Source of the DNA: Cymodocea nodosa
Lineage: Eukaryota; Streptophyta; Magnoliopsida; Alismatales; Cymodoceaceae
NCBI GenBank assembly: GCA_036874045.1
Contig: CM072345.1
Location: 8,891,501 to 8,955,500 of the forward strand
DNA length: 64,000 nt
Reading direction: 5' to 3'
Positions within the stretch are counted from its first letter, which is position 1; each line of letters starts with the position of its first letter. The position numbers were made by a program, and so were the translations under genes. Under the pieces are notes generated by a model. It made no database searches. It saw only the letters and a list, made by a program, of their open reading frames with translations, and had not been told where the DNA came from. Positions 22,440 to 34,622 of this stretch are shown piece after piece.

Positions 22440-23880
22440 ACTGCAAGTACATAGTGTCTATTATATCAGTGTGCAAGTACAGGTCAATCCCACAAGGAAT
22501 TACTGACGAATTTAAGAAATGTTTGATTCTGAACAATTCAAATTTATATTTAATAAGCACTCCGTTGAGTTACAGTTAACTCAACAGACTAAGTTCGTTG
22601 AGTTATAACTAACTCAAAGGACTATCCTCGTGTACTTAAGTTAACTCCACGAGCCTGTCTCTTCTTTATAATACTGCTATTTACAGAGGAATTCGACTAA
22701 CCATTGGGTGATTCCACAGATTGTAAATAACATCAATTAAGCTTTTTAATGCTAGTTAACATTGGATTTATCATTAAGCAATACTAACATTCAGATGATT
22801 CAAACAGTAATCATTAAAATCTTTAAGTTTTTTGTACAAACCAATTTCAGTAAACTGTAAAATTAAAACTAACATAAAACAATCATAAAACAGATACAGA
22901 TAACATTAATCACGATACAACATAAACAATACAACACTCAAATACAACATACAAACAAAGATAAATTATTTTTGATATTTTTGTTTTTGATGAAATGGGC
23001 GAAAGGTGAAATGTAAAGTAATCTCACTTGACAGTAAATACTTCTCACACTACTTGCAACGCGATTACACCACTGAAAATTAAACCACTTACAATTCTGT
23101 CTCCTCTCCCTATAGAATCGCGAGTCCAGAATTGCAAGATGATCTCCTCTTTAGCATACAGGCATCAACCCGAAGCCAAGGCTAAAAGCTTTACGATCTC
23201 CTTAAATATGAGTCTACGCTTGGTGAAAATGTCTTCCCTTCTCGCGACGCAATCACTCCTCACAGTGGTTGTCAAGCACTGTGTTTGGCTCGGAATCGAC
23301 CCGACATCAGGCAAGTATCCTCACAGACCTCCGATGATTGGTGATTATGGTGGTGATAACGATGGTTGGTGTGATACTTCGTAGAATCGTTGATACTGTC
23401 TGCAGAAAGCTCGGTGCTCCTCCTCTGTATACACTGGCCGTCCATCGATCACACACACTTCTTCTTTTTTTCTTCTTTTCTTTTATATTTCTTCAGTAGT
23501 AACTGCTTCTGCTTGAATGATCGGTTGGATTTCCTTCCTTCAGATCAACGGCGATGATTTCTTTCTCCCTACGCGATTGAATTCCTGTGTGATACGTGCA
23601 AACGTGGTTTTTCCTTCCAACTATTTGTTCCTGCAAACGCTACAGTGGCATATTAGAAAATATATAGTCCGTGGAGTTACAGATAACTCAACAAACTTCC
23701 TTCGTTGATTTAACTGTAAAACACGTGCAAAAATAACAACTTAAGTTTATAATGCTAACCTAACACGTTGCCTTAGTGTATTTTCATGTAACTCAACACG
23801 TGCAGTTATACTAACTTAACGAGTTATAACGTAAGTAAATCTACCAGCTCTCAACACGTGTCAGCAGCAGTTTAAACATA
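22440..23880. mobile_element. Transposon-like block with recurrent TAACTCAAC motifs
   Basis: The phrase GTGCAAGTACAGGTCAATCCCACAAGG near 22473 resembles sequence often seen in plant retroelement debris. Around it, GTTGAGTTA and its complement TAACTCAAC recur many times in both orientations (22563-22660, 23670-23720, 23790-23850), often as short palindromes separated by a few bases. Three CACGTG sites lie at its right end. A 118-codon frame (23028-23384) has no recognisable domain. Neither LTR ends nor TIRs could be fixed, so the class is open. Confidence 0.4.
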
Positions 23881-24385
23881 AAATAACATTTCAGAGAGTT
23901 ACAGGTATAACTATCCGATGCTCAGATGCATTTTCGGATACTTAAGAATTTCACAGCCTGCAATTTACCGACAGTTCATAAATGTACTAAATTAACATTA
24001 ATTCCCCAAAATTAAGCAGATTCTTCAATTAAAGCATATAACAGTGCAATTATAACATAATGGCTTAATTCTCATATGATATGCTAAATATTATGCAATT
24101 AACCATCATTTAACCGTTAATAATATACACTTTTTCATTCTAAACAAGGGGTTTGATGGAATTGAAAATTTTTTCGTTAAATTCTAAAAAAGTAGATATT
24201 TGTGCACCTTAGAAAATATGTAAAAGTTGGAAAAATGAATTTCCAATCCAAAAGATGTGAATTCATTTTCCACAACTCTCACTACAAGAGGGAAATACCG
24301 CTTGACGCTCCCATCTTTCACTCGCAAACGTCACTCCTCCATGTTTGCAAGCCTACTAGAGACAGATCACAATTCTACTACGATC

Positions 24386-24655
24386 ATCTCCTTGCAGTCT
24401 GCAATGTTTGTCTCCTTGCAATCCGTAATGCTTGTCTCCTTGCCGTCCACGACGCTCATCTCCTCGCCGTTCGTGACACTCGTCTCTGTGTAGTCTGTGA
24501 CAATCGTCTCCTTACAGTGTCTGATGGTTGCCTCCTCGCAATGCTCGTCTCCTCACCATTTGCAACACTCATCTCTATGCAGTTTGCAACGGTCGTCTCC
24601 TTGTAGTGCTTGATAGTTGTCTCCTCGTAGTGTCTGACGCTCGCAATGTCTAACA
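24386..24655. repeat. Degenerate 24-bp minisatellite, about 11 units
   Basis: The unit is close to TGTCTCCTTGCAATCCGTAATGCT. About eleven diverged copies follow in tandem; one (near 24530) is short by 7 bases. Because 24 is a multiple of 3, the plus-strand frame 24202-24606 reads as an 8-residue repeat of the form LLAV.D.R/C, and the minus strand is also open over much of it. Codons drift freely and the frame breaks at the short unit, so a selected protein is unlikely. Confidence 0.8.
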
Positions 24656-26883
24656 GTGGAAGGTACATTCCTTCACAAGTCCTACGATGGTCGTCTTTCA
24701 TTTTTATAAACAATGCAACTACAATTTTTCTATTAGTCTACATTTGCTTTAAGCCTTGATAAAATGAAGAAGAAATTGAACTTATTATATTCACATACAA
24801 TTACCAGTATATTACTTACAGAAGTACATGTACATCTTAGAGTACATCATCCAAGCACAAAGAATTTCTTCTATATACAGCAAACAAGAGTAAGATCAAA
24901 ATATTTATTGTAATATATCTTTTTTTGTACATTATGAAGAATATAGAATTTATAATTAATCTTTTGTTGTTTTAAATTTTTAATATAACTAAAATGTGTC
25001 AATTTCTATAATTTTTGATTTATTTTATATAATGATACACCTAATTAATTGATAAATGATATATAAAGATTTATTTTAATAATATGTTCATTTATTAATG
25101 CAAGTAATTCATTCTTTGATTAATTACATTTTCACTAATTACTTTAATTTGTTACTTAATTTCGTTAAAAATTAATTTTGTTCAATTCTCTTCAATTATG
25201 TCATGTGCACGAACACTTAAATTTCAATTTTCGTTAAATTCTTAAACATGCACAAATATCTAGATTTTGAATTCTTTACATCAAATTATGTAAAATTTAA
25301 ATTCTATAGAATTCTAATTCTAAATACACAAATAGACTCAAAGTGTTATTTGGTGGACGTGAAATCAATCATAAGCTTAATTAAACAAGTTAATTATCTA
25401 TTTTGCACTTGAGGAAGAAAGTGATATTTGAAAGATCTTCATCTATTATATATGATCAATTTCTTAAGTTCATAGTTATCTCGTTAAAAAACATTATTAT
25501 ACTATATGAATATTGCAATCTGGTTAAACTAGGTCTAAAGGTGTTTAATTTGGGTTAGAATTTCAACGTACCTGAGCTAACAAATTAATTAATTTTCATG
25601 AGTTGATTGTTCATGTGAATGGATTTCTAACCCTTGTGGATGAAAGAGGACTTGTTGTCCCCACCAATCTTTTTTACATGTGTTACCAAATAATCAATCA
25701 AAATCATTGGTCTAGATTATCAGATACCAATCCCACATGACATGATTGATCTAGTGATCCCACAAGGCATGCAAACAAAATGCACGTGAAATCCTCCTAC
25801 GTTCTACTTGTCTTTTCCACCCTCAATCTTAATTAATTGTTTTCTAAATTTGGATGAGTACGTGAAAAAATTTTAGATCAAATTTTGTTCTCATCCATCT
25901 TTTCTTTCGCATTTTTTTAATTTAAATCTACGCTATCATTATGAGAATGGTGTGAGGTACATGTGCTTTGAATGTACGGGACCAACAATAGCGAATTATG
26001 TGTCAAAAATATTCTTCAAAATAGCGAATCAATGAATGCAATGTAAATAAATTTGCTATCCGTCATACGTATCCTAAAACTATCGTTCCATTTTGCCATT
26101 GAATCCATCTGCTTCTACGTACTACCAAATGAAGAGAAAAGGGAGAAAACTGAAAAGAGAAAAATTAAAAATAATAAAGGAAAAAAATAAAAAGTAGAGG
26201 ATAATAAGAAAAATGACAGAAGAAGAAAGAAACATAATACTTAAAATCTATTTATATTCAAAAATATTATTTTTTTAAAAATATAAAAATGTAATTTTTA
26301 TTTTTAAAATTAAAAAACAAAAATTTAAGTTAATCATAAATACTTAAATTTCAAGTTTCGTTACTTTTCAATATAACTAAAAAAAATTAGTTTTTCGTGG
26401 CTTTCATAGGCACATATTCATACGAATCATTATATATAACAGAGAAAAAAATATATCACAAAATAACTATATTTTAGTGACACACACGTTGAGCGACGTG
26501 ACTTTTTTTTTCTTCCTCTACGACGGTCGTCAGGCGACGGTTTCAACTGCTGCCAGAGGGGAAAAAGAAATTAATAAATAAATAAATATATATATATAGT
26601 GGTCTTCGTACGTCAAGATCAAAACCATATAAAACGAAGCACAAACATAACGGAATGTCTATCGTAGGCGAAGGTCGTGTGCTTCGTGGATTCCACTAAA
26701 CCACCGAAGAGACCAGAATGCTCGACGCGAACACGAACCCTTGAAGGCCAACGGAATCCGAGACGACGACGACGAAGCCCTAGAGGGAGGAAATAGGAGG
26801 AAAGCTTCATCATCATCGTCGTCGTCTTCTTTTTCATTACCTCTGGTAACAGATCTTTCTTGCGGAGTGGAGGAGGAGCCACG

Positions 26884-29800
26884 ATGATCGTCTCCATGTC
26901 TCTCATCGTCGGCTTCCTCGTCGGAGCCATCGCCATTGTCGCCGCGGAGGGGCTGGCGCTGTGCTGGATCCTGCGGAGGCTGGCTAGGAAGAAGAGACGG
27001 CTTGAGGAGACGCCGCCGACTGGAGTGGATGCGGGGCTTGAGGCTGGCCTCGATGAGGCGCCCTTGACCTTCCCTTGCGAGAAGCAGGTTCGTGTCTTGA
27101 GTTTTTTTTACTCTTTATTGCCTCTGCTGATTCGGCTTCGACTGGTTTTGTCTTGTGTGGCAGGTAATCAGGCTCTCTTTGTGTTGCTGCTGAGAATTTT
27201 TGGAAGTTTTTTACTTGAAGGAGTCGACTATTTTAGGTTTATTTACTCTGGAAGTTTGTGTTCTGGTGTTCTTTAGGCCGGTCGCATTTTGAGCAGGATG
27301 TGCATTGACCAGAATATTTCGATTGAAAATTTAAACGGAGGGTGGACGGTCTGGTAATGTGAGCTCAACCATCATAGTTTCTTCTTAATTGAGGGAGGAC
27401 AGAGTGGTCGGGCTAGCTTTAGACTGGTCAACTCTGACCTACAAAGGTAAGGAAAAATCTTGGACCCTCAATGAGTAGGAGGTCAAAGGCTCTTAGGCCA
27501 GTTAGGAAGGTGCAGCCACGTTTCATGTTATTGCTGCATACATATATGAAGCTATGTGTACGCGTCGACTGTGAGAGGGGACAAATTTGAGTGACGTACC
27601 TTTGACTGAACAGATTAGAGGATTTCCTTGATCGCTGGTGAACTCCGTCTTCACAAAACTGTCAAAGCCAGAAAATCTGACCAGGCAAATCACATCAATG
27701 AGGCAAATGAAAATAATTAAATATTATTAAATTTTTATATTTTTGGATAAATTATAGAGATAACAAGAAGAATAGTTTCTTTTTTATGCTCGGTCAAAAA
27801 AGGAAGCAGCATAGTTTCTCCCGCTTGAAGAGTAATATAAGTGAGAAAAGAAAAGAAAGGAAAATGCCCTGTTTACAAATATGCCTTTAAGTTAAAAGCA
27901 AAGTTGAATAATGAAATGTCATTTGAGAGTAGTTTTGGAACATGATCTTTGGAACCAAGTTTGTCTTCTCTCAGCCTTTGGAGATAAAGTGAATGGGTTA
28001 ATTTTTCTATCCATTTCTCCCTTATTTTGTTTTTTTCTCTCCTAACTTAAGTTTCCAAATGACAGAAAATGTGTCTCTCTCTTATTTTCTTTTCATTTCT
28101 CTCAATACAAATACATCCTAAATGATGATAAAGGTACAACCTATCATCCACCTGATGCTTTGATTTTAATTAAGCCATGCTTATCACTCTTAAGTTCATT
28201 AGTAGTCTTCAGCATGCTTAGTAATTCACGTTCTAGAAACATAGTGCAACCTCTTTCATTTGTCTGCATGATTTTGCATAATATATTCATTATTTCTGTA
28301 GATGAAAATGTTCTTGTTCAAATTAAAGTACTAGTGCATTCATTTTTTCTCCTTTTTTGTTTACTAATGTTCTTATTGGTACTTATTTGGATGCCTAGGG
28401 TTTTGTTTGGGTCTTGGAACAAGATAAGTTCTTAATGAACTTACAGCACGATCCACAAGAAAAAGGTTCAAGGGACCAAAAGAAGAAGGAATATGTTGAA
28501 GTTTCTCCAGTTAAGAAAAAGGCAGAAATAAAGGATGGATGCCTCGTATTGAAAGATCTTGATGATTTTCAAACTGTCATCATCCAGCTCTTTGACTGCA
28601 AAATAGAAACCATTTCTGGTTCAAATTTCTCTTCAAGAAAATGGTAAGTTAATACAACCCAGCTTGGCCTAAAAATTTATGTTGAACAACTTGATATAAA
28701 CATATAATTTTCAATCATCAAAGGTTCATTATGTTATTTTAATGTTCTTTTCACTTGTTATGTGGATTGCATCATTTTACATTTTCTTTTAGAACTACTG
28801 CAAGTATGAAGTTCACCTGGCCATGTTACCATAGTGTCTTTCATCTATGATTTCTTTCTTGTGTAACTGTATCCCTACCTTTTGCGGCTACTTCCACATT
28901 CATTCATCTGCTACATTGGTGTCTTAGTGCTGCTCTATGACTTATAGGATGTATCTAGCACATGTGAATGCAAGTAAAGGAGTCACAGGTTTATTGTTAG
29001 AGAGTCGGGGTGTTATAGTAAACACATATGAAACGAAGAATGTGCTTAGATATTCCACATTTCCCTGTATAGGTGATAGTAGTAAATGAGTATATACAAG
29101 CTACCAGGATTGCTAATATAGAAATCATAATTTATGATTTTTTTACATTCTTTTCTCTTATTTTCTTCTGTTATTGATGTAGGATGAAAAGTTATCCCAT
29201 TAAGGTGGAAAGCAAGACCAAGATCATCTACAATGGAAGTAAAATCTGCTACTTATATCTAGAAACCTCTTGGGACAAAGAATCATGGTGCAAGGCCCTT
29301 CGTCTAGCATCATGTTCTAGCATGGAAAAGATAAACTGGTATACTCACTTAAGTAAAGAGTTTAACTGTTACTTATCATCCTTAACTTCTGAGCATCCTC
29401 TGTTTTTAAAGACATCAACAGTACCTACAGAAACAACAGACGAGATCGGCAATATGGAAAGCAATTCTTCAAAAGTAAGTCATTTCTTTAAAAAGATTGC
29501 AAGGAAAGCATCAAAAATCGGGTCTGAATATAAATCTAGCACTGCAACATCTTCAAATATAGCAGAGAGAAAAATTAGAGAAAAGAACCATCAAAATGTG
29601 TTATATACAAGTGAATCAACTAAATCTTCTTCAACAGAGAAATCTTACTTGCAACATTTGTTGAGGACTACTTCGGCATCATCTACACTTTTAAAAAGCC
29701 AACAGATTCCTGCTTGTGATGAAGGATGGGATGAGAAGTATGGCTTTGATGAATGCATATTTTGTTTGAATTTATTGTTATCACGACTTTTCTTTGATGT

Positions 29801-32800
29801 AAAAAAAAGCACAGAAATCAACAATCTGATCAAAGAACGCATTCAGGTTATTAGCATGTTTCAAATTATCTTTACCTTTTTAATTAGAATATATGGGCAA
29901 GATTTATATTATTGTTATTTTTGAATAGAGGACTGTCTCAAGTATAAGGACCCCAACCTTTGTTGGTGGTCTTCATTGCATTGGCTTAGATCTTGGAAGT
30001 CATCCACCTTATCTGCATAGCGTGAGAGCCCTTCCTATGGACATGAAAGAGGCATGGGTTGTGGAAGTGGAGATTGAATACTCTGGTGGTATCTTACTAG
30101 AGATAGAAACAAGACTTGAAGTTTGTGAGCCTGAATTCAAAAAAGGCAATGTAAACACTACTAGCATGGAGCCAAACTCAGCTGGGGAGGTCACCTCAGA
30201 TCTCTTTGACGGCTTCAAGACTTACAACCAGGAGTTAAATACATCTAATGATTCAGATGATGAAATGAATAGACTTAATGATGGGATTAAGTCATATAAT
30301 GGAGGTTGGTTCCTTGTTTGCACACTAAATTGCAAAAAAAAATACAAAAACTACCTGCTTCTTTTTTAAAATTGAGTGATTCTAAAGATCAACTTCCCTG
30401 ATTGTTATGTAGTTTTATTTGAAATTTGGCAATTTCTTTGCCGGTGTTAGTGATAAAGTATCTAAAACTTCTACAGACCAACTCTTGGTTGTACCTGTCT
30501 CTTTATCTTTTAGCCCTTCTTATCAGTAATATTGAGCTTTTTGTGAGATATAAGGAATATTACTTTGTATAGACCATGAAGTGGGAAAATTTGTGATACA
30601 TGTAGTCTATCATTCTTAGGTAGATGTTTTCCTATGCCTATAAGAATACTTAAACATGAATACACTTGAATCTTTGTGTATTACACAAATTGGTTGGATT
30701 TCAAGCAATCTAGTATTTCCTATTTCAGATATGTTAAGACAATCAAGGAATGATAGTTGGACTTCAAGTTACAAGTCAAGGTGGAAAACAATCTTGAACT
30801 CTGTTCTTGATCATGTTTCACAGGTTAGCAGGGGTGTTTTCTTGCTTTATTTTGTTTTTGTTACTATTCTTTTTTCTTTCATGTATACTTCTTGTTAAAA
30901 GATTGTTAGAAAAAATTTGAATTCATGTAATTTAATCAAAGATTTGATAATATAAAAATATATGGAAGAGAAGGATTCATGTAGTTGACTCCACATAATA
31001 GGATTATTATACGGATTGTTTTGTATACTTATTGCTAAAAGATTATTGGTCTTTGGTATTTGATCAGTATTCTAGCATATTCTTTTAAGTAAATTTTCAA
31101 TTTTTATTCATGATTATTGAAATTTTTTATTATATTCGTTTGATACCACTAATTTTGAAGGCACCTTTTCTTTTATAAAAAATAAAATTAAAAAGAACAG
31201 TGCCTCTAGAATTATGTAAAATTGTCTTGGACAAGAAATGATGGTTTTTTTTAGAAGCAGTCAAAACATTGAGATGAAATCATATTTTCTATGCGAGGAA
31301 CATGTTGAAAAACAAGCTCTTGTCGGTAAATTGTCACATATTCCACTGGAACATAATTTTAAAGATTTACCTTTGTTCAAAACACTTCCCTGTTAACAGC
31401 ATAGAGGTAACTCAGAAACAAAAATGTGTTTGCAAAATTTTATCAACACACGTTGACATTTGATGTCATGGTTAATTTCATGTAATAGTTTAAAACGCCA
31501 TGCTTAGGATGACAAATTTGCTATTCTATCTTGGACTATATTGGGATAGTCAGCTGAGAGTTGTCTACTGGGATATTGTGAAAATTAGGCAATCCTCATT
31601 TTGGTTGCAGTTGCACGAGAGGCCAGGAGATTGAATGTCATGGGTATAGCCTACAGATCAAGTATAAAAAAGATAAAAATATGCTAGGGTTTCAAGCAAA
31701 TCCTCTTGAATTCACTTGGATCATTCCCCCAGATGTGATAAATATATCATCCTCACATATTTCATGACCTAACCATCCTTTGATTTGCATTATGATTATC
31801 TTCTCAATGTTTAATTTACACCTACCGTGTTATAGTTTAACAAGTCATGTTTTACACAGTTTCTCCAAAGTTCGATCTCTCCCATTTATGCTATTATGGA
31901 AAGTTGAGAAGTAATGGATTTGTTTTTTATTTTGAATTATTCTAGACTTAGATTTGATAAATATATTGATTAGATATTCTTGTAGTGATAAATTTTATTC
32001 ATGTTTGGCATTAAAGGTGCCCATATCCTTGGAAGCAAGTGTTGCATCCATCCGAGGGACCTTACGTTTACAAGTAAAACCACCTCCTTCTGATCAAATA
32101 TGGATTAGTTTTACATCAATGCCTGAAATAAAATTCGATTTCAATTCTGCTATTGGAGATTATAAAATTGCCAGCACACATTTGGCATTGCTGATTGGAA
32201 AGCGTTTCAAGGTAAAATAAATAAATTACAATATTCCTTTTTTAAACATTTTGACTTACTGCAATGATATTTATTTGAGCTAATAGATTTCAGGTTGTTT
32301 CTGATTTTTGATATGGTATATTATCATAGGCTGCCATCCGTGAATATTTGGTACTACCAAATTATGAATGTATATGTATTCCATGGATGTTATCTGAGAA
32401 AGATGACTGGCTTCCACAAAATGTTGCACCATTCATATGGGTTCGTCAAGAAAGTGAATTGACAGGAAAAGATTCATCAAGACCTCAGCATGCAGAGTCT
32501 AAGATGAAAACTGATAGCTATGAGGAAAGCAAAACCAACCTTAGCCATACTTTCGAACACACTACTGGAGAAAAAACAAATGCTGTGTCTACTCATGTGT
32601 CACTTGTGGAACCCGTTTTGGATGATCCCCGCCCTGTGGCTGGTCCAACACCATTACTTCCATCAAATCTTTTGACCAGCAAAATAGAAGAACCAGAAGA
32701 TTTGGGTGCATCACGTGTAAGTAATGACGATACCCATGGCGGTACCAAGCAGTGCAGAACAGATCATTCAGAGCCGTCTCGTATTTCAAGTGTTCCATTA

Positions 32801-33550
32801 TATGGGAAGACTTCAAAACCCCTGGAGGAGGAAACGAAATCAAGAAAAATTAGAAAAAGGGAGCTTATAAAGGACTTGGGCAAGAAGATGAGTGAGAAAT
32901 TGGATGAAAAATTACGCCACACAAGTAGCCATGTTGAGAATGTACCAAGTGATACTGGATCATCGATACGAGAATTCGCTGATGAAACCACTGACTATAA
33001 AGAAAATGGAGAGGATACGATGGAGAAGAAAATGGGGAAGAGGGAGCTGCTGAAGGACTTGGGGAAGAAGATGAGTGAAAAATTTGAAGAGAAAATGCGG
33101 CATATTGAGGAAACGGGAAGGCATGTTATCGAGAATGTTGCTACTGATGCTGGTATAAGAATATCCGTTTCAGCTGATGAGACCACCAGTAATAGTTCTC
33201 TGGAAGAACTTAAGGTGCCATTGTTAACAGATGGTAACACACAACAAAGCTGTGATCAGGACAAAACAATGTCTCCACAGCTTTCTCGAACATCAACTCT
33301 GACTTTGTGCGAACAGGATCCAAAATCCTCAGAAGAAGATACTAAAACTAGAAAAATATGGAGGAAGGAGAGTGTGTGGGACTTGGGGAAGAAGATGAGC
33401 GATAAACTTGATGAAAAAAGACGCCACATCGAAGAGAAGGGAAGACACATTGTTGAGAAGATGAAAGAAAATTCACGATCATCTGATGGCAGCGGGCGTG
33501 CTTCATTCATCCAAAAGTCTCTTCACAAGGGGGGTGCTTCATTCAGCTGA
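26884..33550 (+). CDS. TEX2-like protein with PH-like and SMP lipid-transfer domains
   Basis: Plant homolog of testis-expressed protein 2 (as in Arabidopsis At1g73200/At1g17820), a predicted ER-anchored lipid-transfer protein acting at membrane contact sites (family knowledge). Exons: 26884-27087, 28399-28643, 29183-29846, 29929-30304, 30729-30823, 32017-32211, 32330-33550; 999 residues. A membrane anchor sits near residues 4-28, followed by Arg/Lys (RRLARKKRR). A PH-like region spans about 110-190 (YLETSWDKESWCKALRLA). The SMP domain starts at about 300: IRTPTFVGGLHCIGLDLG, LPMDMKEAWVVEVEIEYSGG, LRLQVKPPPSDQIWISF, then FNSAIGDYKIASTHLA and EYLVLPNYECICIPW. The long last exon encodes a charged tail with three copies of a KRELxKDLGKKMSEKxxEK module (about 765-798, 826-863, 934-971). 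The start at 26884 is the first ATG; the frame above it opens only with TTG. Confidence 0.92.
30903..31030 (+). mobile_element. LINE 3'-end-like repeat, copy 1 (TEX2-like intron 5)
   Basis: The copy shares with 63726-63862 the string of elements GTTAGAAAAAATTTGAATTCATGTAATTTAA, 'tatggaagagaaggattcatgta', 'ccacataataggattat' and 'ggattgtt'. The 'GGATTCATGTAGCCGACCCCACATAGTGGGAT...TTGTTGTT' pattern is typical of plant non-LTR retrotransposon 3' ends (from memory). Only the tail remains. Confidence 0.5.
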
Positions 33551-34622
33551 TCAAGGGGACTCAATTGACATCACTCATCAGCTTTCATGGAGGGGCGGCC
33601 GGGTAAATTCCCGTTCCATGTTTGAGTTATATACGTATATTTTTTTGCAATCGAGTGATATACAACTACAGTCATAAGCGTCGTATACAAGAGTTCCATG
33701 CATAGTTAAATTTTGCCATTGTTTTTTTTACGATTATGGTGGTATTTTTGTTGAGTTCTGAAATTTGCCGTTGTTCCTCCAAGACGTACATTTGTGGAAT
33801 TTATTGTGACAGTGGCTTGAAAATGTAAAGAATTTCTCTTTCACAGCTTAATCTAATTTTCTTCCAGCGTTTTGTTGTTTATATCAGCTTAATCCATTTT
33901 TCTCATAATTTCTAATTAAGTAATTTTAAACTTTCTTCTACTTCTTTTCATTTAATATAATCAAATCATTTAAAGCAATTTTCTCTTAATCTTAATAAAA
34001 TCAATTTTAATTTGTCTCTTATAATAATATCATCAAACATCTAAACTTTAGCACATATCAAATTTTGACGAAGGATTCCAAAAAAAAAAAAGCCTTGGTT
34101 CATAACGAGGCCATGGCTCTATCACACGAAACCACAACACTAGCCCGGGGAATTACCAATATGTAATATATGTAACATCAGCAAGCAGAAGCATGCACTT
34201 TGAAATACATTGGAATCATCATCGTTACTAAATTTCATCTATGCCAATGTTATTACCATCCATGGAACATATCAAATTACATGCTTTACAACAGAAATTG
34301 TAGTTATATACAGACAATGATGATTTTAGTGTTGGTTATAGGTGTACCATGAGATGGGTGAATGAAGCTGCTACTGCCCTTGCAAAATGATTGGGGATTG
34401 GAATGAAGATAGAACCACCGACCGAATCAAACTTCCTCTTAACTCTCCGCTCCTCCTCTGCCAAATGCTCCTCGTTGTACTTACATAAAGGCATTCACAT
34501 GTATCAATCAATTTCATCCTTGATTTTCGTCGATAAATGTTTCCACAAGTAAATCGGCAGCAGTTCTGAGCTCTATGATATAACATCAATTCCATAATCA
34601 ATGAGCAGTAATATCATCACCC
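33551..34622. other. Convergent intergenic spacer (TEX2-like and WAT1-related 3' ends)
   Basis: About 1.07 kb holding the 3' UTRs of two genes that face each other. A poly-A run at 34080-34091 is followed by an unremarkable AT-rich sequence. No gene is seen; the minus frame 34371-34601 lies within the presumed 3' UTR of the WAT1-related gene and shows no family signature. Confidence 0.6.

Larger units (their letters stand above)
21138..26883. other. Intergenic between the divergent ABCG and TEX2-like genes
   Basis: A 5.7 kb stretch without a supported gene. It holds the two presumed promoters at its ends, a transposon-like block (22440-23880), a 24-bp minisatellite (24386-24655), and long AT-rich DNA (24700-26500). 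Near the right end, 26812-26832 has CATCATCATCGTCGTCGTC just upstream of the TEX2-like ATG. Confidence 0.6.

Noticed and set aside
23028..23384. 118-codon frame in the transposon-like block
   Set aside because: No recognised domain, biased composition, and the surroundings look like element debris. Not supported as a gene.
26860..26883. Longer start for the TEX2-like protein
   Set aside because: The frame opens with TTG at 26860. The first true ATG is 26884.
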